In this document: positions 29,321 through 38,025 of the stretch, in pieces | How positions within the stretch are numbered: the stretch's first letter is position 1 | Layout: every line of letters begins with the position of its first letter | Source of the DNA: Chitinophagaceae bacterium | GTDB lineage: Bacteria > Bacteroidota > Bacteroidia > Chitinophagales > Chitinophagaceae | Direction of reading: 5' to 3' | Length of the DNA: 64,000 nucleotides | NCBI GenBank assembly: GCA_016702745.1 | Contig: JADJDJ010000004.1 | Location: 248,001-312,000 of the forward strand | Notes under the pieces: model-generated | Databases searched by the model: none | What the model was told of the DNA's origin: nothing | The model's input: the letters and a program-made list of their open reading frames with translations, nothing else | Program-made: the position numbers and the translations under genes

Positions 29321-30270
29321 AAAAGCATTAGTCCGGCCAGCCAGATAAATAGTCCCCGGAACTGAAGTTGTGACAGGTCACTGAAAGCCTTCTTTTCAAT
29401 CTGGCTTAACTGTGATTGTACCGCATTCACGGCCGGGTCTGTTCCCTGTAAATTCACATACAGGCCATTGGTGGTGCCGGCCAGTTCCTTCAACAGGTCT
29501 TCATTCAATTTTGAAATGATCGTATTACCGGATGCATCTTTTTTATCCAGTCCGGTGAGCGGGTCAGGAATCACTGAACCACCCGCAGAACCCACTCCGA
29601 TCGTAATGAGCATGACACCCTGTTTGGCCAGTTCTTTGGCTGTTTTTCCCGCATCCGGATCATGGTCTTCTCCATCTGAAATCAACAAAATGGATTTCAA
29701 TCTTTTTTCCCCGCCGCTGAAAGCCCGGCTGGCCATGTCCATGGCTTCGCTGATTACGGTACCCTGCCCGGGGATGGCTTCCGGACCGGCTGCGCTTACA
29801 AATAATTTGGCCGCACCATGATCGGTGGTGAGTGGCATCTGCATATATGCTTTTCCTGCAAAAAGTACCAGGGCTATCCTGTCATCGGGCATGGCATCAA
29901 TCAGTTTACTGATAAACTGTTTGGCTCTTTCCAGGCGGCTGGGACTGATATCGGTCGCCAGCATACTTTTACTAACATCCAGTGCAATGGTCAGGTCGAT
30001 CCCTTTTCGTTGTTGTGATTGTTGTCCGCTGATTTTTCCTGGATTCATGGCCGCGAGTATACCGGTGGTGATAGCCAGGAATAATAGGGCATATTTACCA
30101 TAAAAGCGGGCGGGAGAATAGCTTGCAGTCAGCAACTGCAATAAACGGGGTTCACCTGCTTTTCGCAGGGTTCTTTTCTTCCAGATAATATAAATACCGA
30201 ATAAGAGGAGTAAGCCCAGCAATATCAGCCAGGACCAGAGCAGGTGTTTATATTGAAAACTAAGGTCCAA
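29284..30270 (-). CDS. batB: BatB-like von Willebrand factor A membrane protein
   Basis: Protein of 328 residues: an N-terminal transmembrane segment (about 11-30), a second one (about 58-78), then a VWA domain with a complete MIDAS site: DVSKSMLATD (DxSxS) near 94-103, the conserved Thr in PLTTDHGAA and the Asp in LISDGEDHDPD. A third hydrophobic stretch ends the protein. This is the BatA/BatB architecture. The end looks short: the usual charged tail after the last helix is missing and the frame runs into the batC start (37-base overlap). No batA gene precedes it; a beta-lactamase gene does. Confidence 0.82.
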   Translation of the reverse strand: MDLSFQYKHLLWSWLILLGLLLLFGIYIIWKKRTLRKAGEPRLLQLLTASYSPARFYGKYALLFLAITTGILAAMNPGKISGQQSQQRKGIDLTIALDVSKSMLATDISPSRLERAKQFISKLIDAMPDDRIALVLFAGKAYMQMPLTTDHGAAKLFVSAAGPEAIPGQGTVISEAMDMASRAFSGGEKRLKSILLISDGEDHDPDAGKTAKELAKQGVMLITIGVGSAGGSVIPDPLTGLDKKDASGNTIISKLNEDLLKELAGTTNGLYVNLQGTDPAVNAVQSQLSQIEKKAFSDLSQLQFRGLFIWLAGLMLLCLPVLSFLSRL

Positions 30271-30283
30271 TCGGTCTTATCTA

Positions 30284-31135
30284 TCAAGTTTTGAACCAAA
30301 AGAGCCGGTTTACATTTTTCCTTCGAAAAAAGCCAAGTTGTTTCAGAATATCGGTGAGGATTTTCATACGTATTTTAAACATATCAAAGTCCCGGTCCGG
30401 TGATTCCACGTTGAGCACAAAAAAATACGGGTGCTTGTTTTCTTCGATCCAGCCCAGCACCCAACCCAGTGCATGACCATTTTCGGTAAATCCCCAGCCG
30501 GTTTTATATCCCATGCGGTAGTTGGCATTGTCTTCAAAAAGCATGGCACGCTTAACAGTTTCCTGATAAGTTTTAAAAAAAGGCAGCTGATCAAAATACA
30601 GGCGTTTCATCAATCCCAGTTGCTGATCGGGCGTTACTTTTAATGAATTATCGAGCCAGAAACTGTCTACGGCGCTGCGGATTTTCAGCTTTTCAGAGGC
30701 TTCCTTCACCCCATACTTCAAACTGTCGAGCCAGAACTGCATGGTATCTTTTCCGATTCTTCTGGCCACTTCCTGGTAGTAGTTGACAGCGGAAACCCGG
30801 AAGGCTTCGTACATGGTCAGGTCCTTGTTCCATTCATCCCGGAATCTTTTGACACCATCCCATGGAATCACCATACTGTCGTTTACGATTTTACCCGTTT
30901 GCAGACCGATCAGGGAGTTCACAATTTTGAAAGTGGAAGCCGGGAGATAGCTGCTGTCGCGGTAACGGCCCAGGTTATAGACTGTAAATTTCCCGGTGGC
31001 ATTATTCATCAGGGCAAAACAGCCCTCTGCTTTGTGTTCATCAAAATATTTCTTCAGGCTTTTGTCCTGCTTTACATTATTCTGACTGCAGGAAAAAAGA
31101 ATAATAGCTAATAGGAAATAAGGTACCCGTCTCAT
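30284..31135 (-). CDS. Class D (OXA-type) beta-lactamase-like lipoprotein
   Basis: Serine hydrolase of 283 residues. It has the class D motif set: PASTFK with Ser67 and Lys70, SAV at 115-117 in RVSAVNYY, YGV at 141-143 where most enzymes have YGN, FWLDNSLKVTPDQQ as in OXA enzymes, and KTG at 211-213 in GYKTGWG. The signal sequence ends ILFSCSQ, a lipobox with Cys16, so it should be membrane-anchored. The Asn to Val change in the YGN box is unusual and could affect activity. It sits 13 bases before batB on the same strand with normal base composition, so it looks resident and not recently acquired. Activity on antibiotics cannot be judged from sequence. Confidence 0.85.
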   Translation of the reverse strand: MRRVPYFLLAIILFSCSQNNVKQDKSLKKYFDEHKAEGCFALMNNATGKFTVYNLGRYRDSSYLPASTFKIVNSLIGLQTGKIVNDSMVIPWDGVKRFRDEWNKDLTMYEAFRVSAVNYYQEVARRIGKDTMQFWLDSLKYGVKEASEKLKIRSAVDSFWLDNSLKVTPDQQLGLMKRLYFDQLPFFKTYQETVKRAMLFEDNANYRMGYKTGWGFTENGHALGWVLGWIEENKHPYFFVLNVESPDRDFDMFKIRMKILTDILKQLGFFRRKNVNRLFWFKT

Positions 31136-31181
31136 CTTTTCAATTTGCGCAAAATACGTTACCTGATCTCAGTTCTCCTTC

Positions 31182-31694
31182 TTAATTCAGCTTTTGATAA
31201 CTGGTGACTTTATAGCTGTTTACAGCGGGACTCTCTTCAGTTCCCTTGCCCGAGCTGTGAATTGGTTTTGCCCCTATACTACAAAACTCAATCATCAGCC
31301 TGTCCCCTTCCATCCAGTACTGATTAATAATCGTTGATTGCTGTACGGTAAAAGCTCCACATAGTCTGTTTCCAATCAGGAATTGATCCAGCAGGATCCC
31401 GTTTTTCTCATCCACGACCCAATGGCCTTTGGCAGGATCCACCGGTTTGAGCAGGTAGGGCCGGTTATCTTCACCCGCTGCACCATAAATTATCTGCCAG
31501 GTATAGGTGTTGATACTGTCGGCAGGATGTATCCGCAGTTGAACAGTCACACGGGTTGTATCTGTTTTTCCGCTCCGGATCCAGATCAGCTCTCCTTTCC
31601 AGTTACCCACCCAGTCTTTTGGAAAGGCTGTTTGTTGTGCATATGACCATTCGCAACATAGAAGGGCCAGGAGAATCAGGATGGATAACTTCAT
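31182..31694 (-). CDS. Secreted protein of unknown function
   Basis: Protein of 170 residues from the ATG at 31694, with a clear signal peptide (MKLSILILLALLCCEWSYAQQ). The mature part is a small beta-rich domain (WVGNWKGELIWIRSG, RVTVQLRIHP, TYTWQIIYG, FTVQQSTIINQYWMEGDRL) that looks lipocalin- or DUF-like, beginning with the WxGxW pattern often seen in lipocalin-type barrels. I do not recognise a named family. An upstream in-frame start (31727) would add 11 residues before the signal peptide and is less likely. Same strand as the beta-lactamase gene, 46 bases upstream of it. Confidence 0.65.
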   Translation of the reverse strand: MKLSILILLALLCCEWSYAQQTAFPKDWVGNWKGELIWIRSGKTDTTRVTVQLRIHPADSINTYTWQIIYGAAGEDNRPYLLKPVDPAKGHWVVDEKNGILLDQFLIGNRLCGAFTVQQSTIINQYWMEGDRLMIEFCSIGAKPIHSSGKGTEESPAVNSYKVTSYQKLN

Positions 31695-31711
31695 ACGGTT
31701 TTCCCAAATGT

Positions 31712-31740
31712 AAAAAAACCACCTCAAATGAATGAGATGG
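31712..31740 (-). terminator. Terminator of the T9SS gene at 31770
   Basis: On the minus strand CCATCTC pairs with GAGGTGG (one wobble) and a run of seven T follows. A closely similar hairpin ends the paralogous gene at 33595. Confidence 0.7.
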
Positions 31741-31769
31741 CTTTTTACCGTCCAGAACTGAAAATATGT

Positions 31770-33239
31770 TTATTGTTTGATGATTCTTTGCTGGGCCACC
31801 TGTTCACCGCAGATTACGCGGGCAACGTACATTCCGGGTGCGAGCGTGGCTATTGAAATCACTTCTGTCTGATTGCTGCTATTCGCCTGAATTCTTTTTA
31901 CGATCTGTCCGGAGAGGTTGATCAGTTCGTACTGAACTTTTTTACTCTGCCAGTCTGCCGGAATACTGATCCGGAGTTCTGTGGTAGCCGGGTTGGGGAA
32001 GGACTGAATGGTCAGGCTCTTCTCGGTTATTTTACCGATCCGGATAATGCGGGTATCGGAGTATTCAGTCATCCCGTCAATATCCACTGTTCTCAACCGG
32101 TACCAGATCACGGCTGCAGAAACTGTTTGCAGGTTATCTGAAAAACTGTATTGGAGGGTTTCGGTTGAATTACCGGCAGCGAATACCATTCCTGCATCTG
32201 AGAAATTGATACCATCCAGGCTTCTTTCCACTACAAAATGGCTGGCATTGATCTCGGTGGCGGTGGACCACCTGAGATCTGTTTTGTTGTTGTTCAATGT
32301 GGCTGTAAAAGAGGATAACTTAACGGGTACGGGTAATGCGGAGGAAGAACCAACAGATACACCAATCATCCAGAGGTCGCCAGGGTGCATGGAACTGCTG
32401 CTCCATCTTGTGTTTCCTCCATCTCCGCGAACATATATTTTGAATTTGATCTGAGAAACAAAACCAGTGGCTTTTACTGAGCCGGTGGCCGCACCTGAAC
32501 CCGTTGTTGAATTCGGGGTGGGGGCATTATTCAGGATTTTATTTGAAGAAACCTGCAGCTCAGACGAACCCGAGATTTTCTGCAATGTTACTCCGGCACT
32601 GGCCAATTCCAGTTCAGTTGTAAAACCAAGTGTATTTCCGGATGATGTAAAATATCCGCCAAGACCAACCAGCTGAAGAACCGGGTTGATCACCGGTACA
32701 TTAAAAGTAATGGTGAGATCGCCATAGTAAAAACGGTTGCTGGTAGAAGCAGCATCATGATAAAGCGGACGAACAGAACTAAAAATCGTGATTGCTCTGT
32801 TGGTATTGATATCAATGCCTGTACCTGCTGAACCATTAGCAACGGATGTAAAATTTCCGTTGGCAGGCGTAGAAATCAGATTCATCTTTTCAAATAAAGC
32901 AGTACTCGCTGCCTCAGTACCTGAATTATTAATATTCGCACCAAAGCTAAGTCCGGTACCGGTCGCGATTTCTGAAGTGGGTACACTATACTGCTGATTG
33001 CTGAGTGAAAAAGTTGTGGTTACTACAGGCAGAAAGGGAATGAAAGAGGTACCGACAGGGTTATTGATATTTGCCTGGAAGCTGATCGCCTGACTGGCGA
33101 CTGTTGCACCGCTTCCGGTAGGGTTACCTGCGCCGGCCGTAAACTCCAGTGAAGACAATTGTGCATTTGTTATGGTGGGGATCATTACAAAGAGCAGCGC
33201 TGTCAGTAAATTGTTCAGTCGGAGTAAAGTTGTTTTCAT
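31770..33239 (-). CDS. T9SS-secreted surface protein, paralog A
   Basis: Protein of 489 residues from the ATG at 33239 (signal peptide to about TITNAQ). The N-terminal about 300 residues are Ser/Thr/Asn/Gly-rich beta structure of no recognised family. Then comes a fibronectin-like segment (PVKLSSFTATLNNNKTDLRW, HFVVERSLDGINF) and a type A T9SS sorting domain (IQSFPNPATTELRIS to QRIIKQ). The last about 190 residues are strongly similar to the gene at 33595, and even the promoter, leader and terminator are alike. So the two arose by duplication with a diverged N-terminal part. Confidence 0.85.
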   Translation of the reverse strand: MKTTLLRLNNLLTALLFVMIPTITNAQLSSLEFTAGAGNPTGSGATVASQAISFQANINNPVGTSFIPFLPVVTTTFSLSNQQYSVPTSEIATGTGLSFGANINNSGTEAASTALFEKMNLISTPANGNFTSVANGSAGTGIDINTNRAITIFSSVRPLYHDAASTSNRFYYGDLTITFNVPVINPVLQLVGLGGYFTSSGNTLGFTTELELASAGVTLQKISGSSELQVSSNKILNNAPTPNSTTGSGAATGSVKATGFVSQIKFKIYVRGDGGNTRWSSSSMHPGDLWMIGVSVGSSSALPVPVKLSSFTATLNNNKTDLRWSTATEINASHFVVERSLDGINFSDAGMVFAAGNSTETLQYSFSDNLQTVSAAVIWYRLRTVDIDGMTEYSDTRIIRIGKITEKSLTIQSFPNPATTELRISIPADWQSKKVQYELINLSGQIVKRIQANSSNQTEVISIATLAPGMYVARVICGEQVAQQRIIKQ

Positions 33240-33327
33240 CGTTTTCTGATTAGGGTACAAAATGTTAGCTGAGATGCTGAACTTCACCACGATTACAATG
33301 AAACCGACTTGACAGTTGTAAACCGGG

Positions 33328-33494
33328 CAGGAGTAAATTCCCGGGGAGAGATAGTTGTTTTACAGGTCGGATTGCGTTGTTTTCGTAGGATTCGTTCGAT
33401 TCTGAGACAAACATAATACTTGGTTTTTTTACTTGCAAGTATTTCGCGGAATTTTTCTTGATATTTTCCGTATTTTCTGCAGTAAATCTACGAT
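33328..33494 (-). repeat. Duplicated promoter/leader block, copy A
   Basis: This block is similar along its length to 34985-35152, upstream of the paralogous gene. Shared stretches include GGATTCGTTCGATTCTGA and TTTTTTTACTTGCAAG. With the flanking bases it fills the 355-base gap between the two T9SS genes, which otherwise holds the terminator of the upstream gene. Confidence 0.7.
33408..33438 (-). promoter_or_regulatory. Bacteroidota promoter of T9SS paralog A
   Basis: Minus strand: TTG (33438-33436), 20 bases, then TATGTTTG (33415-33408), which fits TTG-N(17-23)-TAnnTTTG. The same boxes at the same spacing precede the paralog. The leader to the ATG is about 160 bases. Confidence 0.75.
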
Positions 33495-33537
33495 ACCTTT
33501 TATTAGAAATTTGTAACCGCCTGTTTATCATACAATC

Positions 33538-33568
33538 AAAAAAAAACCACTTCAATTAATGAAGTGGC
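33538..33568 (-). terminator. Terminator of the T9SS gene at 33595
   Basis: On the minus strand CCACTTC pairs with GAAGTGG around ATTAATT and is followed by nine T (complement of the A run ending at 33546). It matches the terminator of the paralog in design. Confidence 0.85.
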
Positions 33569-33594
33569 TTTTAACCGTCCTCTCTGAAATTTCT

Positions 33595-34896
33595 TTATTG
33601 CTTGACAATCTTTTGCTGGATCATTTGTCCTTCACAAGCTACCCGTACATAGTAAATACCCGGTGCCAGTGATTGTACATTTAATGTTTCGGTCTGGCCG
33701 CTGTTCGCTGACTGCATCCTGCTCACTACCTGTCCGGAAATCGCAATCATTTCGTAGACCAGTTTCTTATTCTGCCAGGTGGCCGGGATCGTTACTCTCA
33801 GGTCCTGCTTAACCGGATTGGGATACACGGTAAGGCTGAGTGTTGTTTCATTCTTTGTACTGATGCGGATCATTTTTGTAGCAGACAGTTCGGTCTTTTC
33901 ATCCATGTCCACTGAACGAAGCCTGTACCAGATTACAGTAGCACCAACTGCAGAAAGATTGTCGGTAAAACTGTAATTCATATTACCGGTAGTATTCCCG
34001 GCGGCAAAAACGATACCGGCATCAGAAAAATTGATCCCATCAATGCTGCGCTCGATCACAAAATGGCTGACATTAATTTCAGATGCGGTGGTCCATTTCA
34101 GATCGGCTTTGTTGTTGTTGTTCAGGGTGGCTGTAAAAGAGGCGAGTTTTACCGGCAGTGTATTCATCGGTGCACTGTAGGCAAAATTCTTAAACCAAAC
34201 ACTGTACATCCGGTTGGTGTTACTGACGGACCCGGTGGTGGTACCGCCAAAGCGTACAGTTATTGTATTTGTATTGATGTATTTGTTTGTAGCCATCAGT
34301 TGTGTAGCGGCTGTATCGATACCGGAGAAATCAGACAATGAACCGGTGAATTGCTTACCACCCAATAATAACTGGTTCAGGATACCGGTAACACTTATCA
34401 CCTGCAGCTGTGTGGTTGATTCCAGGGTATAAGAGGCTGCACCATAAAAAGCATCCCACTCTCTCAGTCTGGAACCATTTCCGTCAATATCAAGAGCCGT
34501 TGCATAGGCTTCAGCAATACTGGCGGCATCTTCAGTGTTTTTATTGACAAATTTGATTTCAAATTCCATCCACCAGGAGGTACTACCGCTAACACTTCCT
34601 CTGCTGATCTGCGGCTGAAATGCTTTACTGAAACCGGTACTGGTTACATCAATACTGGAGAGTGATACTGATGTTGTGGAGCGTCCCTTGATTTTTACAT
34701 GTGCATCCATGGTCGCATTTACATCAGGAAACAGATAAACCGCATTGTCCTCACCAGGATTTCCGGAGTACAAAGAACTGTTTTCAAAATTCAGTTCATT
34801 TGACTGTTGTGCTGTTGCTGGCAGAGAAATGGCAACAACTGCGGTAAAGATGGCAAGTTTAAGAGCTTGCTTTGTTAATTGTAAAGTTGACTTCAT
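33595..34896 (-). CDS. T9SS-secreted surface protein, paralog B
   Basis: Protein of 433 residues with a signal peptide (to about LPATAQQ). The N-terminal 240 residues are a beta-rich domain with no recognised family (NELNFENSSLYSG at its start, SWWMEFEIKFVNKN inside). The C-terminal part is a fibronectin-like segment (ASFTATLNNNNKADLKW, HFVIERSIDGINFSDAG) and a type A T9SS sorting domain (LTVYPNPVKQDLRVT to QKIVKQ), nearly the same as in paralog A. It is transcribed from its own promoter with a leader of about 160 bases. Confidence 0.85.
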   Translation of the reverse strand: MKSTLQLTKQALKLAIFTAVVAISLPATAQQSNELNFENSSLYSGNPGEDNAVYLFPDVNATMDAHVKIKGRSTTSVSLSSIDVTSTGFSKAFQPQISRGSVSGSTSWWMEFEIKFVNKNTEDAASIAEAYATALDIDGNGSRLREWDAFYGAASYTLESTTQLQVISVTGILNQLLLGGKQFTGSLSDFSGIDTAATQLMATNKYINTNTITVRFGGTTTGSVSNTNRMYSVWFKNFAYSAPMNTLPVKLASFTATLNNNNKADLKWTTASEINVSHFVIERSIDGINFSDAGIVFAAGNTTGNMNYSFTDNLSAVGATVIWYRLRSVDMDEKTELSATKMIRISTKNETTLSLTVYPNPVKQDLRVTIPATWQNKKLVYEMIAISGQVVSRMQSANSGQTETLNVQSLAPGIYYVRVACEGQMIQQKIVKQ

Positions 34897-34984
34897 CGTT
34901 TTCAGGATTAGGGTATGAATAAGGTTACGTTGATGAACTCCTCTTTAGATCCCAATGAAAGCCGACATGTAGTTGCTGAAACAG

Positions 34985-35152
34985 GCAGGGAGGTAAAATC
35001 CCTTGTTGCGGATAGTTTGTTTCACGGTCGGATTACGTTGTTTTCTTAGGATTCGTTCGATTCTGACACAAACATAATACGCAGTTTTTTTACTTGCAAG
35101 CTTTACGGGTAATTTTTCTCGATTATTACCGTATTTTATGTAGTAAAATTAC
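34985..35152 (-). repeat. Duplicated promoter/leader block, copy B
   Basis: Counterpart of 33328-33494. The 368-base gap between the paralog B start and the atpA stop holds this block, an AT-rich stretch without features (35153-35215) and the atpA terminator. Confidence 0.7.
35069..35099 (-). promoter_or_regulatory. Bacteroidota promoter of T9SS paralog B
   Basis: Minus strand: TTG (35099-35097), 20 bases, then TATGTTTG (35076-35069). Box sequences and spacing equal those of paralog A. Confidence 0.75.
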
Positions 35153-35215
35153 TATTTATATTGAAAATCAATTATTTAAAAATAAAAATAAATGAAAGGC
35201 CTTTACGTATAAATA

Positions 35216-35242
35216 CAAAAATCCCGCTGTTACTAGCGGGAT
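35216..35242 (-). terminator. Terminator of the atp operon after atpA
   Basis: On the minus strand ATCCCGCT pairs with AGCGGGAT around six bases and is followed by T5. It closes the operon right after atpA, so no gamma-subunit gene follows. Confidence 0.85.
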
Positions 35243-35264
35243 TCCCTTTCATTGATCTGAAATT

Positions 35265-36851
35265 TTATTTGTATTGCGGAATCAGCCCGTTGGCCATTTC
35301 CACCATTTTCTTCAGTCCATCTTCCGGCAGGTTTCCTTTTTTGAATTCTGCCAGCAGTTCCGGCATTTTGTTTTCCATTTCCATCAGGAAGTGGTCTTCA
35401 AAAGCCCTTACATGTTTAACGGCCACATCTTTCAGTAATCCCTGTGTACCCAGGTAAATGATCGCAACCTGCTTTTCCACCGCGAACGGCGTGTACTGAG
35501 GCTGTTTCAGGATTTCCACGTTACGTGCACCCTTATCAATTACGTTCTTGGTAGCCGCATCCAGGTCGCCCCCGAATTTAGAGAAGGCTTCCAGCTCACG
35601 GTAAAGGGCCTGATCCAGTTTCAGGGTACCCGCTACCTTCTTCATTGATTTGATCTGGGCATTACCACCCACACGGCTTACCGAAATACCTACGTTAATC
35701 GCCGGACGAATACCGGAGTTAAACAGGTTTGATTCCAGGAAGATCTGTCCATCCGTAATGGAGATTACGTTGGTAGGGATATAAGCAGATACGTCACCTG
35801 CCTGTGTTTCGATGATGGGCAGGGCGGTCAATGATCCACCACCCTTGATGAGGTGACGGATACTATCAGGAACATCATTCATGTTCTTGGCCACATTATC
35901 ATCGCTGATCACTTTCGCCGCTCTTTCCAGCAAACGACTGTGCAGGTAGAATACGTCACCAGGATAAGCTTCCCGTCCCGGAGGGCGGCGAAGCAGCAGG
36001 GATACCTCACGGTAAGCTACCGCCTGTTTGGAAAGATCATCATAGATGATCAGTGCCGGACGACCGGTATCGCGGAAAAATTCTCCGATGGCTGCACCGG
36101 CAAAAGGAGCATAGAACTGCAACGGAGCAGGATCAGAAGCAGAGGCTGCTACTATAATAGTATACTCCATGGCACCTGCATCCTGCAAAGTTTTCATCAC
36201 ACCGGCAATGGTAGATGCTTTCTGACCGATGGCCACGTAAATACAATAAACCGGTTTACCAGCCTGATAAAATTCTTTCTGATTAATAATCGTATCAAGA
36301 CAGATCGCTGTTTTACCGGTTTGACGGTCACCGATCACCAGCTCACGCTGGCCGCGACCAATCGGAATCATGGCATCGATCGCCTTGATACCGGTTTGCA
36401 GTGGTTCTTTTACCGGCTCACGGAAAATAACACCAGGGGCCTTACGCTCCAGGGGCATTTCATAACGTTCTCCGGTGATAGGGCCACGACCATCAATGGG
36501 CTCTCCCAATGTGTTTACTACACGGCCAACCATTCCTTCACCCACTTTAATAGAGGCGATCTGACCGGTACGGCGCACTTTGGAACCTTCCTGGATTCCT
36601 CCGGTCTCACCCATCAATACCACACCCACATTATCTTCTTCCAGGTTCAGGGCAATGGCCCTTACTCCACTTTCAAACTCCACCAGTTCACCGTAACGCA
36701 CATTTCCCAAACCATATACACGGGCAATACCATCACCCACCTGCAGTACAGTTCCTACTTCTTCCAGATCGGCATTGGCGTTAAAATTGCTCAACTGCTG
36801 GCGCAGTATCGCTGATATCTCATCTGGTTTAATTTCTGGCATATTATCCAA
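35265..36851 (-). CDS. atpA: F1Fo ATP synthase subunit alpha
   Basis: Non-catalytic nucleotide-binding subunit of the F1 head, 528 residues, normal length. The P-loop GDRQTGKTAI is near 172-181, the domain signature PAINVGISVSRVGG near residue 370, and the N-terminal crown strand VGDGIARVYGLGNV is intact. It is the last gene of atpB-E-F-H-A and is followed at once by a terminator; in many Bacteroidota the gamma gene comes next, but here it must be elsewhere, as must beta and epsilon. It lies 18 bases after atpH. Confidence 0.97.
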   Translation of the reverse strand: MDNMPEIKPDEISAILRQQLSNFNANADLEEVGTVLQVGDGIARVYGLGNVRYGELVEFESGVRAIALNLEEDNVGVVLMGETGGIQEGSKVRRTGQIASIKVGEGMVGRVVNTLGEPIDGRGPITGERYEMPLERKAPGVIFREPVKEPLQTGIKAIDAMIPIGRGQRELVIGDRQTGKTAICLDTIINQKEFYQAGKPVYCIYVAIGQKASTIAGVMKTLQDAGAMEYTIIVAASASDPAPLQFYAPFAGAAIGEFFRDTGRPALIIYDDLSKQAVAYREVSLLLRRPPGREAYPGDVFYLHSRLLERAAKVISDDNVAKNMNDVPDSIRHLIKGGGSLTALPIIETQAGDVSAYIPTNVISITDGQIFLESNLFNSGIRPAINVGISVSRVGGNAQIKSMKKVAGTLKLDQALYRELEAFSKFGGDLDAATKNVIDKGARNVEILKQPQYTPFAVEKQVAIIYLGTQGLLKDVAVKHVRAFEDHFLMEMENKMPELLAEFKKGNLPEDGLKKMVEMANGLIPQYK

Positions 36852-36869
36852 TTTATCGTTTATGAATAC

Positions 36870-37433
36870 TTATCTCACTTTGTAAACAAAATCATTGTTT
36901 TCGAACTGACGGGCAATCTGCCGTAAATCATAGGCAATACTGGCATCGATCAGTAAATCACCTGCCTGTAACACAAACCCGCCAATCAGTTTATCATCTA
37001 CATTCGTAACCATCTCGATATTCTGCATATCGCTGGTCTTTTTAACCTGGGCAATAATCTCTTCCTTTACCTGTTCACTTACCGGGGTGGCCGTAGTCAG
37101 TTTTAAAGTGTGAATCTTTTTATGCACTTTATACTGTGCAATAAAAGCAGTGGCAATTTCCGGCAGGTTACTTTCCCGGTGTTTGGAAATAAGCAGTTTG
37201 TTGAAAGCCGTAGTCAGTACCCCGATATTACCATTGGTAACTGCTTCAGTGATTTTAATTTTTTTATCGCTGCTGATCACCGGACTCCGGAGCATATTCA
37301 CAAAATCCCTGCTGGCTTTGCAAACCGCCTGGAGCCATTGCATATCAGCATATACCTGTTCCAGCTGATCCTTCTCCAGGGAAAGATCCAGCAGCGACTT
37401 GGCGTAACGGGCAGCTAAACGCGGATTTGGCAT
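36870..37433 (-). CDS. atpH: F1Fo ATP synthase subunit delta
   Basis: Peripheral-stalk protein (OSCP homologue), 187 residues. It has the N-terminal six-helix domain beginning PNPRLAARYAKSLLDLSLEK and the C-terminal family signature DKLIGGFVLQAGDLLIDASI, the conserved delta/OSCP motif. It joins the top of the alpha/beta hexamer to subunit b. Located between atpF and atpA; a 97-base gap with an inverted repeat separates it from atpF. Confidence 0.95.
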   Translation of the reverse strand: MPNPRLAARYAKSLLDLSLEKDQLEQVYADMQWLQAVCKASRDFVNMLRSPVISSDKKIKITEAVTNGNIGVLTTAFNKLLISKHRESNLPEIATAFIAQYKVHKKIHTLKLTTATPVSEQVKEEIIAQVKKTSDMQNIEMVTNVDDKLIGGFVLQAGDLLIDASIAYDLRQIARQFENNDFVYKVR

Positions 37434-37449
37434 AAGTTATTTAATTAGG

Positions 37450-37527
37450 AAATGTGGGAATGTGGGAATGTGAAAATGGAATACAGTATCTCATGCTCAC
37501 ATTTTCACATATACACATTTACACATT
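37450..37527. repeat. Inverted repeat of ATGTG/CACAT units inside the atp operon
   Basis: The left half repeats AATGTGGG units (37450-37477) and the right half the complementary CACATTTT/CACATTTA units (37498-37527), so the RNA would fold into a long imperfect hairpin between atpF and atpH. There is no T-run to make it a terminator. Confidence 0.6.
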
Positions 37528-37530
37528 TTA

Positions 37531-38025
37531 TTAATTCAGTTTTACAGAGTCAACCATTCCTTTGATATGAGCTTCCTGGGCCTCTTTATTAGCCAGCTCT
37601 CTTCTCAATACTTTCTCACTTACTTCAATCACCAGTTTACCTACCTGGTTTTTCACTTCAGTCAATGCAGCCATTTTTTGAGTATTGATGGCAGCCTGGG
37701 CTTCCGTGATGATTTTATTCGCCTCGGTCTTGGCCTGCTCTTTGGCTTCGTTGATGATGCGGTCCTTGGTTTCCCTGGCTTCTTTCAGCATCGCCGCTCT
37801 TTCCTCACGGGCCTTGGCCAGCAGGGCTTCATTTTCACTCTTCATCAGTGCCATTTCCTCTTTTACTTTCTGGGCAGTAGCCAGTGCTTCGGAAATAGTA
37901 TTCTCCCGGTCACGCAGCCCTTTGATGATCGCAGGCCATGCCAGTTTACGGAGAATAAAGAATACAATCAGGAATGCCAGCAGCGTCCAGGCCAGTAATC
38001 CAATTTTAGGAAGCAATAATTCCAT
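37531..38025 (-). CDS. atpF: F1Fo ATP synthase subunit b
   Basis: Stator stalk subunit of 164 residues: an N-terminal membrane helix (LLAWTLLAFLIVFFILRKLAW) followed by a long charged coiled coil (from GLRDRENTISEALATAQKVKEE to the C-terminus) rich in Ala, Glu and Lys. This is the standard layout and length. It lies between atpE and atpH. The gap before it (to atpE) is 202 bases with hairpin sequences, unusually long for the inside of an atp operon. Confidence 0.95.
   Translation of the reverse strand: MELLLPKIGLLAWTLLAFLIVFFILRKLAWPAIIKGLRDRENTISEALATAQKVKEEMALMKSENEALLAKAREERAAMLKEARETKDRIINEAKEQAKTEANKIITEAQAAINTQKMAALTEVKNQVGKLVIEVSEKVLRRELANKEAQEAHIKGMVDSVKLN

Noticed and set aside
35853..36815. 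Open frame of 320 codons on the plus strand over atpA
   Set aside because: It lies wholly antisense to a well-conserved atpA and its product has no recognisable fold or start region.
37450..37527. CRISPR-like repeats
   Set aside because: The repeated ATGTG units are short, uneven and arranged as an inverted repeat without spacers.
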